From NCBI GenBank assembly GCA_965227905.1, contig OZ245780.1:2480001-2544000 (forward strand): DNA of 64,000 nucleotides. The letters are read 5' to 3'. Below, one piece after another: positions 7,625 through 15,256 of the stretch; positions within the stretch are counted from its first letter, which is position 1, and every line of letters starts with the position of its first letter. The DNA is from CBDDHT01 sp965227905 (GTDB lineage Bacteria > Pseudomonadota > Alphaproteobacteria > Rhizobiales > Methyloligellaceae). The position numbers and the translations under genes were made by a program. The notes under the pieces were generated by a model that was given only the letters and a program-made list of their open reading frames with translations, had not been told where the DNA came from and ran no database searches.

Positions 7625-9154
7625 ATGTTGAAGCCAAACATCCTCACTGCATTCGCCATGTTTTGCCTGGTTCTCGTACCGGGTCCGGTTACGGCTGCTG
7701 ATCGGGCATTACTGATCGGCATTGATTCCTATGCTGCCGGCGATATCTCCCCGAAAGTCGAGAAGGCAGCGCAAAACGATGTCACATCGATTGCCGGGCT
7801 GCTCACGACCAAGCTTGGTTATGACAATTCGGGTATCCGGGTTCTGCTGAACGAGACAGCCACCAAAGATAAGATTTTGGCAGGAATCAGCGATTGGCTG
7901 GCGACTGGTTCAAAGGCAGGGGATCGAGTTTTCCTGTATTTCTCAGGCCTCGGTTATTTCGAAGCCGACACCGGCGGCGATGAAAAAGACGGCATCGACG
8001 AAGCGCTCGTCCCCTATGATGCGACGGTCCAGTCGAATGGCGGTACGCGCGAGTTGAGCGGCCTTCTCAGCGACGACGAATTTTCCTTTGCGCTGAAGAT
8101 TCTCGAGGGCCGTCACGTCACGATTGTGCTGGACGCCGGGTTCTCGGGGGCCGTCACGAGAAACGGCGACAATACGGTTTTCGCTGCAAAAGTTCCCCAA
8201 CTCTCGAGCGCAACCCGCGCCATATCCGTGGAGCCGCGGGCTAAAGCGCAGAAGAAGGAAGGCGGTTTTGTCGAGACCGCCTTTGGCAAGGGCTCTCTTA
8301 CAGTCTGGTCGGCTGTATCGAACAGTCAGCTCGCCTTGATCGATGCAACGGCCAGCGGTGGACCGCAGGGCGTTTTTACAAGACTGCTGATCGAAGGGTT
8401 GGGTGAGGGGAAGGCTGACAAGAACGGCAACGGTTCAATCTCCAATGCCGAACTCCTCACCTATGTCGCGAATGGATCGAAGTCCTATTGCAACGGACTT
8501 GGAGGCAAGTGCGAAATGGGATTGACCCCTCGACTCGATCCAGGAACGGCACATGGCCTGGTTGCCTATTCTGACAAGGTCAGCGTCACGGCGAATGGCA
8601 CCGGAAAAAAGGCCGCAGGGCAGGGCAAGCTCACCGTAGACATCGTGACCGATCTACTGGCCAAGGGGAATGTGGATAAGGTCGTCCTTAAACAGATCCC
8701 GCCGACGCCAGTTCATGTCGGTACAAAGAATATCCGCTTCCAGGTGATCAGTCCGCATGCCGGCTATCTCCTATTGCTGAATCTGACCGACGCCGGAAAG
8801 CTGATTCAGCTCTATCCAAATCAGTTTTCTTCGAAACATGAGACGGATCGGACAGGCGTCCTGAATGCCCATTCGCCTCTGACCGTCCCGGATGTCTATT
8901 ACGGTATGCGGTTCAATGCGACGACACCGAGCAAGGGCTACATCGTGGCCGTTGTCATGCGTGATAAGGTCGATTTCGGGTCCAAGATCAAGACACGTGC
9001 AATCGAAGTCATACCGCGACAAGAGGCGACCGAAACTCTGACGACTCTTGCTGAAAAGATCGGAACACCGGTTAAAGCGGATACCGTCGACGAAAATACC
9101 GATTTTGTACACGCGTCGGTTGCAACGATGCGCTACGAGATATTGCCGAACTGA
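7625..9154 (+). CDS. Pseudo-caspase: caspase-fold protein lacking both catalytic residues, with DUF4384
   Basis: 509 residues; signal peptide 1-24 (ending TAAD). The caspase fold (about 26-285) aligns with the preceding gene product, but the SGHG motif reads SGLG (Leu109, codon CTC at 7949-7951) and the DxCxSG motif reads DAGFSG (Gly172 in place of Cys). Secondary features are kept, including an EF-hand-like loop DKNGNGSISNAE at 265-276. The C-terminal DUF4384-like domain (about 365-455) has GYLLLLNLTDAGKLIQLYPN. The frame is intact with normal codon use, so this is a maintained non-enzymatic protein and not a decayed gene. It starts three bases after its active neighbour, implying co-translation; a regulator or scaffold role is inferred. 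Confidence 0.88.
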   Translation: MLKPNILTAFAMFCLVLVPGPVTAADRALLIGIDSYAAGDISPKVEKAAQNDVTSIAGLLTTKLGYDNSGIRVLLNETATKDKILAGISDWLATGSKAGDRVFLYFSGLGYFEADTGGDEKDGIDEALVPYDATVQSNGGTRELSGLLSDDEFSFALKILEGRHVTIVLDAGFSGAVTRNGDNTVFAAKVPQLSSATRAISVEPRAKAQKKEGGFVETAFGKGSLTVWSAVSNSQLALIDATASGGPQGVFTRLLIEGLGEGKADKNGNGSISNAELLTYVANGSKSYCNGLGGKCEMGLTPRLDPGTAHGLVAYSDKVSVTANGTGKKAAGQGKLTVDIVTDLLAKGNVDKVVLKQIPPTPVHVGTKNIRFQVISPHAGYLLLLNLTDAGKLIQLYPNQFSSKHETDRTGVLNAHSPLTVPDVYYGMRFNATTPSKGYIVAVVMRDKVDFGSKIKTRAIEVIPRQEATETLTTLAEKIGTPVKADTVDENTDFVHASVATMRYEILPN

Positions 9155-9310
9155 GCGAAAGCGAAGAAAATGACTAGAGATACAAGGGATTTTTCTATGA
9201 AGGCCGGCAGGATATGGCGTCGGTTCTTGAATGGTTCATTCATACGACATTCAGTTGGCGTCGCGTATACGGAGCGTCAATCCAATGAATCCGTCCCAGG
9301 GGAGGTTAAA

Positions 9311-11929
9311 ATGACGACACGCTGGGGTCTGATGACCAAAAGCATGACTGCCGCATTTTTGTGCGGTCTTATGACTGCCGGAACCGCCGTCGCGCAGAGC
9401 ACGCCGGAATCCGGTTCTACTGAAAACCGAGAAATTGCCGTTGAAGAAAAGGCGGCTCAACCGGCGCCTGCAGCCCAACCCGCTGCGGAGCAACCTGCCG
9501 CAGCGCCTCAACCGGCACCAGCCGCGCCGCAGCCTGCCGCTACGCCGCAACCGGCTCCGGCACCCGCTGCACCGCAGCCCGCTGCCGCGCCGCAACCGGC
9601 TCCGGCACCTGCAGCACCACAGCCCGCTGCCGCACCGCAACCGGCTCCGGCACCCGCTGCACCGCAGCCGGCCGCCGCACCGCAGCCGGCAAAACCGCTC
9701 GACCTTCCAAAGCAACAGAAAGTCGACATTCCGGAGCCTACGACCGAAATCGAAAAGGCGGCTTTCGCAGCGTTGGATAAGCACTGCGCGCGCTGCCATC
9801 AGAATGGCAAGCTCAACCGTCAGCGAGCATCGAAAAACTTCGGGAACATTCTGATCCTCAAGGAAATGGCCACGAACACGAACTTCGTGCAGCCGGGCAA
9901 TCCCGATGCTTCCGAGATCTACGTGCAGATGCTCAAGCAGGAGATGCCCTACGACGTTTACCAGGAATATTCCGGCGGCGATGAGCCGACAGAGGAAGAT
10001 CTGGAAGCCGTCCGCAAGTGGATCGACTCCCTCGGTGCACAAGTCGAAGCCGCGTGCAGCACGCGCAAATTCATCGGCCATGAAGAGCTGATGGCAGCGA
10101 TTAGTGCCGATATCGGAAAAGAAAAACCATTCCGACTGAAGGGCATGCGCTACGTCACGCTGGACAATCTCTACAATGCGTGCGCCAGCGATCAGGAAAT
10201 GGAAGTCTATCGCCAGGCAGTTGTCAAACTGCTCAACAGCCTGAGCAATAATTCGGATCCGCTACGCCTGGAGACGATCGACGAAGGCCGTACCATCATC
10301 AAGTTCCATCTTGATGATCTCAAATGGACAAAAAAGGATTGGGATACGATCCTTGCGGCCTATCCTTATGCAGTGAAGCCTGACAGCAACTCATATGAGT
10401 TCGTCAAGTCCACGACCGGGACCAAGATGGCCTGGGTTCGTGGCGACTGGCTGGCCTTCGCGGCATCACGTCCGAAGCTCTATGACAAGCTCTTGAAGTT
10501 GCCGAAAACGTTGGGCGAACTCGAAAAATCTCTCGGGATCGACATCAACGACAACATCAAGAATTATCGCGCCAAACGTGCTGGCTTTCAGAAGTCTCTG
10601 GTCAGCACAAACAATCGGCTGATCGAACGTCATACAATCTCGAGTGGCGTGTTCTGGACGTCATACGACTTTGCCGGCAACCGCGAGAGGCAGAGCTTGT
10701 TCTCGCACCCGACAGGTCCGAAAGGCAAAGAGGCTTTCGAGCATGACGGTGGTGAGTCGATCTGGAGCCTGCCGAACGGTTTCAACGCCTACTACCTCAA
10801 CGAAGCCGACGGCAAACAGCTGGACACCGGTCCGACGACGATCGTTCAGGATCGCAGTCAACGCGACTTGCAGGTGACCAACGGTATCTCCTGCATGGGT
10901 TGCCACAACCAAGGTTTCCGCAAAGCCACGGATGAGATCCGTAAGACCGTGCTTGGGAATCGTACGTACTCCAAGCAGGTGCGTGACGATGTGGAAGCTC
11001 TGTATCCGCCGGCCGAAGAGATGACCAAGCTGATCGAAGAGGACACGTCCCGCTTCCGTACTGCGATGCGGCGTGCCGGCCTTGATCCTGATCTTGCCCT
11101 CAATGGTGTCGAGATAATCAATGCCCTGTCACAGCGTTTCGAGAGCAAGGTCGATCTCAAACTGGCAGCAGCCGAGTATGGCTTGAAATCAGAGCAACTC
11201 GTCGATGGCTTGAGTTCGGCCGGTGGCGAAGGCTTCCGTATGAAACGGCGGCTTGAGCAGGGCACGGTTCCGCGAGATTCCTTCGAGGGCAAGTTCGCTG
11301 CACTGGTCTCGAAGGTAAGCGATGCCGAGCACCTTGATTTCTCCAGCAAGAAGGCTGCTGGCAAGAAAAAGACGACGACGAAGGCTGTCGTCACCAAGGT
11401 CGCCAAGGTCAAAGGCCAAACCTCGAAAACCGACCACAACTTCGAACTCATTCTTTTCTCGAATAAGTCGAAGTACAAGGTCAACGATCTGGCTGTGTTT
11501 ACGGTCAAATCGGCGGAGAAATGTCACTTGACCCTTATCAACGTCGACGGCAAGGGCAAGGGAACCGTGATCTTCCCCAACAAGTTCCAGAAGGACAACC
11601 TCCTGAACGCCAATAAGGAGATCGAGTTCCCGGGTGATGCCGCTCCATTCCAGTTCCGCTTGAAGGACAAGGGCGAGGAGACGGTGATCGCAGTCTGCAA
11701 TGCAGGCGGCAAGACCGCCGACGGCATCAAGCACGACTTCAAGACCCGAGGCTTCACGCCGCTTGGTGACTACCGGAAGTTCCTGACACGGCAGATTGTC
11801 GTGGAGGCCAAGAAGAAGGTTGCCAAGAAGAAGGTCGTGAAGACGGCAGCCAAGAAAAAGACGACCAAGAAGACGACGTCCAAGACGTCGGTCGTCGCCA
11901 GAACGGCTATCAAGTTCAAGGTGAACTGA
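9311..11929 (+). CDS. Large exported diheme cytochrome-type protein with Pro/Ala spacer, DUF4384 and Lys-rich tail
   Basis: 872 residues from ATG 9311, which has GGGGAGG eight bases upstream and a signal peptide directly after it (1-29, ending AVAQ); the frame is open to 9170 without a comparable site. Order of parts: signal peptide, Pro/Ala-rich spacer (about 48-128), a cytochrome domain resembling the planctomycete cytochrome type with CARCH (Cys159, Cys162, His163), a long central region, a second heme motif CMGCH (Cys528, Cys531, His532), a DUF4384-like domain (about 709-800), and a tail very rich in Lys, Ala and Thr (about 832-865) resembling histone H1-like tails. Its stop overlaps the start of the OmpA gene (TGATG). 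It probably connects heme chemistry to the caspase proteins sharing DUF4384; that link is inference. Confidence 0.85.
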   Translation: MTTRWGLMTKSMTAAFLCGLMTAGTAVAQSTPESGSTENREIAVEEKAAQPAPAAQPAAEQPAAAPQPAPAAPQPAATPQPAPAPAAPQPAAAPQPAPAPAAPQPAAAPQPAPAPAAPQPAAAPQPAKPLDLPKQQKVDIPEPTTEIEKAAFAALDKHCARCHQNGKLNRQRASKNFGNILILKEMATNTNFVQPGNPDASEIYVQMLKQEMPYDVYQEYSGGDEPTEEDLEAVRKWIDSLGAQVEAACSTRKFIGHEELMAAISADIGKEKPFRLKGMRYVTLDNLYNACASDQEMEVYRQAVVKLLNSLSNNSDPLRLETIDEGRTIIKFHLDDLKWTKKDWDTILAAYPYAVKPDSNSYEFVKSTTGTKMAWVRGDWLAFAASRPKLYDKLLKLPKTLGELEKSLGIDINDNIKNYRAKRAGFQKSLVSTNNRLIERHTISSGVFWTSYDFAGNRERQSLFSHPTGPKGKEAFEHDGGESIWSLPNGFNAYYLNEADGKQLDTGPTTIVQDRSQRDLQVTNGISCMGCHNQGFRKATDEIRKTVLGNRTYSKQVRDDVEALYPPAEEMTKLIEEDTSRFRTAMRRAGLDPDLALNGVEIINALSQRFESKVDLKLAAAEYGLKSEQLVDGLSSAGGEGFRMKRRLEQGTVPRDSFEGKFAALVSKVSDAEHLDFSSKKAAGKKKTTTKAVVTKVAKVKGQTSKTDHNFELILFSNKSKYKVNDLAVFTVKSAEKCHLTLINVDGKGKGTVIFPNKFQKDNLLNANKEIEFPGDAAPFQFRLKDKGEETVIAVCNAGGKTADGIKHDFKTRGFTPLGDYRKFLTRQIVVEAKKKVAKKKVVKTAAKKKTTKKTTSKTSVVARTAIKFKVN
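9506..9689 (+). repeat. In-frame 45-base tandem repeat encoding a Pro/Ala spacer
   Basis: About four copies of a 45-base unit encoding PAPAPAAPQPAAAPQ (first copy divergent, with Thr for Ala). It encodes the flexible spacer between the signal peptide and first heme domain of the protein at 9311-11929. Copy number is likely variable between strains. Confidence 0.85.
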
Positions 11930-12864
11930 TGAAAGCCCTCAAGGCTAAGGCAGGGACGTGGAAATCGTCCCTGCTTGTCGCTCTTCCGGTTGCCATGTTG
12001 GCAGCCGGACCAGCGGCAGCTGACTGCGCAAAATTGGACACTACTCTTAGAGCCGCAGTCAAAGACAGCAAAGTTGATGCATTCAAGGATCTGCACGCCA
12101 AGATGCTCGCCGATCCCAGCTGCGACGGGAGTTATCGTCAACGCGTGGGACGCGTTCTTGCGCTAGCGACATTGAGGCATGTGAGCACAGCTGCAAAAAA
12201 GGACGGTGGCCAGATACCGATCGAGTCGCTGCAGAAGGCTGCTGGATTCGGCGAGCCTTGGCAGGTGATGGCGGTTCTTGGCGATGCCTACTATGCGAAA
12301 GAGCTCTGGGTCGCGGCAGTTCGCGCCTATGAAGCGGCCCTCGACGATATGCGCAATGAGCGCGCAAACCCGAAACCACCGCCGAAACGTATCGAACACC
12401 GTGTTGTCAAGCGCGCCTATCAGGCTCGTGCCTTGGCGCCTGTCTATGTTGCGACCCGGCGTTTTCGCGGCCGCCCGAGCGGAGCGGCTTCGCCCAAGTT
12501 CCGAAATTTTACGGTTGAGACAGTGCCAGTGCCTGTCAAGTTCAGATACAATGAGAGCGTACTGACGCCACAAGGCGAGAAAGCCGCTGCGGATATTCTC
12601 GAATATGTGAATGACCAGCAGGCCAAAGTGGTTCGCCTCTTCGGTCATACGGATCCTCGCGGTTCGGATGGCTACAATCTCAACCTGTCGCGATCGCGCG
12701 CAGCCGCCGTCATGCGATACCTGCTCGACAACGGCTTCCAAGGTCAGGTCGAAGTCATTGGCAAGGGCGAACGTAGCCGTTTTCAGCCAGATGATGCCTT
12801 GAAGTACACCCAGGAGCAGCTCTTCGAGTTCGATCGCCGGGTTGAGTATCAGGTCGTCGAGTAG
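11929..12864 (+). CDS. OmpA-family periplasmic/outer-membrane peptidoglycan-binding protein
   Basis: 311 residues; signal peptide 1-31 (AAGPAAAD, no lipobox). A central helical, TPR-like part (about 35-150) is followed by an OmpA C-terminal domain (about 195-311) with FGHTDPRGSDGYNLNLSRSR, which carries the Asp and Arg that bind diaminopimelate in this family. The start ATG overlaps the preceding stop (TGATG at 11927-11931), indicating translational coupling with the diheme DUF4384 protein. In context it would tether the complex encoded by this operon to the wall. There is no N-terminal beta-barrel, so it is not a classical OmpA porin. Confidence 0.88.
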   Translation: MKALKAKAGTWKSSLLVALPVAMLAAGPAAADCAKLDTTLRAAVKDSKVDAFKDLHAKMLADPSCDGSYRQRVGRVLALATLRHVSTAAKKDGGQIPIESLQKAAGFGEPWQVMAVLGDAYYAKELWVAAVRAYEAALDDMRNERANPKPPPKRIEHRVVKRAYQARALAPVYVATRRFRGRPSGAASPKFRNFTVETVPVPVKFRYNESVLTPQGEKAAADILEYVNDQQAKVVRLFGHTDPRGSDGYNLNLSRSRAAAVMRYLLDNGFQGQVEVIGKGERSRFQPDDALKYTQEQLFEFDRRVEYQVVE

Positions 12865-12961
12865 ACTGGCTGAGTGACACGGCGGTTGAGTTCCAGCAGA
12901 GGCGAGGCAAATTGCTTGCCGACAGCGATGGAAATCCAAACCAGTGTGTGGGAGCACAGAT

Positions 12962-14965
12962 GTGAGTAGCGTGCTCTCGCGCAGCCGACCGTTATTATTC
13001 GGCCTGTGGACAGTCGCGGTAGTCTTTTGTTTTCTTGGAATGGCGGCTTTTGAGGTCAAGGGCGAAGAGCGCTCTCGCCTTGACGAGCAGGTTGGTCAGC
13101 AATCAAAAAAGATACCTGAATCCCCCGCAACCGACGCACATTCGGAAATCGATGAACCCAAACCGGAAGTCCCTAGGATAAAGGTGAGGGCTAAGGTGCA
13201 TCCTTCGACCGGACATCAACCTACCGGTGTTTCGCATTGCAACTATCCTTGGACATATTCGCGACGCACAAAGAAATGTGTATGTCGGCGACAAGGGCAT
13301 GGCATCGTTGACGGTCGCTGTATCCCAAGGAAAGTTTCATGCTCTCCAAACAGTCGATGGATCCCGGCAAATAATGCATGTGTCTGCAATGAAGGCTTCG
13401 ACGAGTGGCGGGGACAGTGTCTGACACGCGGTGCGGCAGCAGCTGCACGCGCAAAGGCCGAAGAAGCCGCAGGACCCTGGGCAAAATTTCCGAATGCGTA
13501 TCTGGTCCAGCGCTGTCTTGCAGAAGCAGGTTATCTGAAAGTGTCCCCGCGAAGGAAAATGGGCTCGAAAGCCTGGACAGCCTTCTGGTTCTTCAAGCGC
13601 GATCATAAGGTTGGCAAAACCCCCGACGGCATCCGAAACAGCAAAGCCATTCAAACGCTCTTCAAGCAGTGTCCACAGGTCGATGCCGAGATCCCTCGAA
13701 GGCCAACCGCGCGGCAACGCAATCGCGTAGCAGCCGGCCGAAACGGGAAGACACAGGGTGAGCCGCGACTTGGCCGTAGCCTCTTGGCCGACGTGTCGAT
13801 CAGGATCGACGATACAGGGCCACGGATCGGTTGCCTTCCGGGAAAACTGCACAAGCTCATTGTCGAGTCCTACGGACCCCGCCCTGAGTTGAGACGTTGT
13901 CCACGGCGCTGTGTGCCAATTCCAACCGACTTCAAGAAGGCTGAAATCTCCGAGTATGAGACACGGCGTGGCATCAGTTGGTGCCGCTCATGTGTCGAGA
14001 TCAGCTCGAATCTGCCTCTCAGCGATGTTCTGAAGATCGAGCAAGGCGGCAACGTGCAACTGTGTCCGCGCGCACCCACACGATTGCCGGAAGGGCCATC
14101 GTCAAACCGCTCTTCGCGCGATCGTTTTGCTGGATTCCGTTCAATCTATAAGGCGTATCCGGCGACGAGGAGTCATGCGCGGGATTTTGCCGTGGTGATC
14201 GGGAATCGGAGCTATCGTGGCGGCATTGCGAAAAGCGCGATCGCCCATGACAATGCAGCTGCCGTCTATTCGTTCCTCACCGAAAAGCTAGGCTTTCCGA
14301 GCGACCAAATCTTGGACCTGAGAGATACGTCGCGTGACGATCTCATTCGGGTCTTCGGATCCAGGGATTCGCCCAAGGGTACCTTATGGCAGCGTCTAGT
14401 CGGGCGACCGACCTCGCGCGTTCTTGTCTATTTTGCTGGCCATGGATTTACAAAGTCCGATTTGAAGACGAGCTACCTGCTGCCGGTCGATGCTGTGAAG
14501 CATCGCGAAGACCGTACCGGCTATCCACTTTCCCTGCTCTATTCCAATCTGGCACAGCTTAAGGCCAAATCGGTCTTGGTCCTTTTGGAGACCGGATTTG
14601 GCCGGGATATCGGGCGTTACATTTTTCCTCCCAACATTCCCGAGCAAAGCGCCTTTAGCCTGCCGGACAAGCCCCTGCGGCTGATGGTTGCCATGTCAGC
14701 AGCTGAAGGCGACCAAAAACCGCTGAACGATGCCAGATATCACCTCGGATTGTTCACCCGCTACGTAATTGAAGGTCTTGCAGGGCAGGCGGACATCCGG
14801 CCGGTTGGGAACGAAGACCGCAGGGTCGATAGCGTCGAACTCTATGCCTATGTTGCAAATATGGTCGGGCTGGCATCACGGAAGTCGTTCGGACTTGAAC
14901 AGCAACCCGTTTTGAGCCAGCGAAACAACACGGTCCTGAGCGTAAAGCGGGCGCGAAAACGCTGA
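12962..14965 (+). CDS. Membrane-anchored Cys-rich protein ending in a caspase fold without the catalytic Cys
   Basis: 667 residues from GTG 12962, with GGGAG seven bases upstream; GTG 12944 is the alternative. An N-terminal hydrophobic anchor (about 10-31) leads to a Cys-rich section with two EGF-like units (about 92-155, pattern C-x-C then G-x-C), a PG_binding-like segment (about 172-238), a second Cys-rich section (about 290-370) and a caspase fold (about 405-610). The catalytic His is kept (His494 in YFAGHGFTK), but where DxCxSG is expected the sequence is ETGFGRD, with Gly545 in place of Cys. The EF-hand-like loop of its relatives is degenerate here. Last gene of the cytochrome/caspase row; 97 bases after the OmpA gene. 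Probably a structural or regulatory pseudoprotease. Confidence 0.83.
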   Translation: MSSVLSRSRPLLFGLWTVAVVFCFLGMAAFEVKGEERSRLDEQVGQQSKKIPESPATDAHSEIDEPKPEVPRIKVRAKVHPSTGHQPTGVSHCNYPWTYSRRTKKCVCRRQGHGIVDGRCIPRKVSCSPNSRWIPANNACVCNEGFDEWRGQCLTRGAAAAARAKAEEAAGPWAKFPNAYLVQRCLAEAGYLKVSPRRKMGSKAWTAFWFFKRDHKVGKTPDGIRNSKAIQTLFKQCPQVDAEIPRRPTARQRNRVAAGRNGKTQGEPRLGRSLLADVSIRIDDTGPRIGCLPGKLHKLIVESYGPRPELRRCPRRCVPIPTDFKKAEISEYETRRGISWCRSCVEISSNLPLSDVLKIEQGGNVQLCPRAPTRLPEGPSSNRSSRDRFAGFRSIYKAYPATRSHARDFAVVIGNRSYRGGIAKSAIAHDNAAAVYSFLTEKLGFPSDQILDLRDTSRDDLIRVFGSRDSPKGTLWQRLVGRPTSRVLVYFAGHGFTKSDLKTSYLLPVDAVKHREDRTGYPLSLLYSNLAQLKAKSVLVLLETGFGRDIGRYIFPPNIPEQSAFSLPDKPLRLMVAMSAAEGDQKPLNDARYHLGLFTRYVIEGLAGQADIRPVGNEDRRVDSVELYAYVANMVGLASRKSFGLEQQPVLSQRNNTVLSVKRARKR

Positions 14966-15256
14966 TTTCGCACGCCGCCTACGATGAAATTCCATTTGCG
15001 AAACCGTCTTCTAGCTGACTGTTGGTCCGCCACTGTGCTAGTACGATGGGATTGTCTCTCTATGCATGAGCGTCCGAGGAACCGAAGAATCGGTCTCAGC
15101 ACCTATTTTTAAGGTCTTTAGCCCGCGCAGGAGATTAATGGTCTGCGCCGATTGACCAGCATTTCCAGTCGGTTATTCGGCGCCGCAACAAAAGCAAAAT
15201 TGGCAGCCGGCCACAGCACTGAAGGCCGGCGTCAAACCGGTGGGAAGCGCTCTGCG

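Noticed and set aside
9170..9310. Upstream in-frame extension of the diheme DUF4384 protein
   Set aside because: The signal peptide begins at ATG 9311 behind a strong GGGGAGG; the extension has no ribosome site and would bury the signal peptide.
9506..9689. Tandem direct repeats considered as a CRISPR array
   Set aside because: The repeats are continuous, in frame and translate to a Pro/Ala spacer; no spacers between units.
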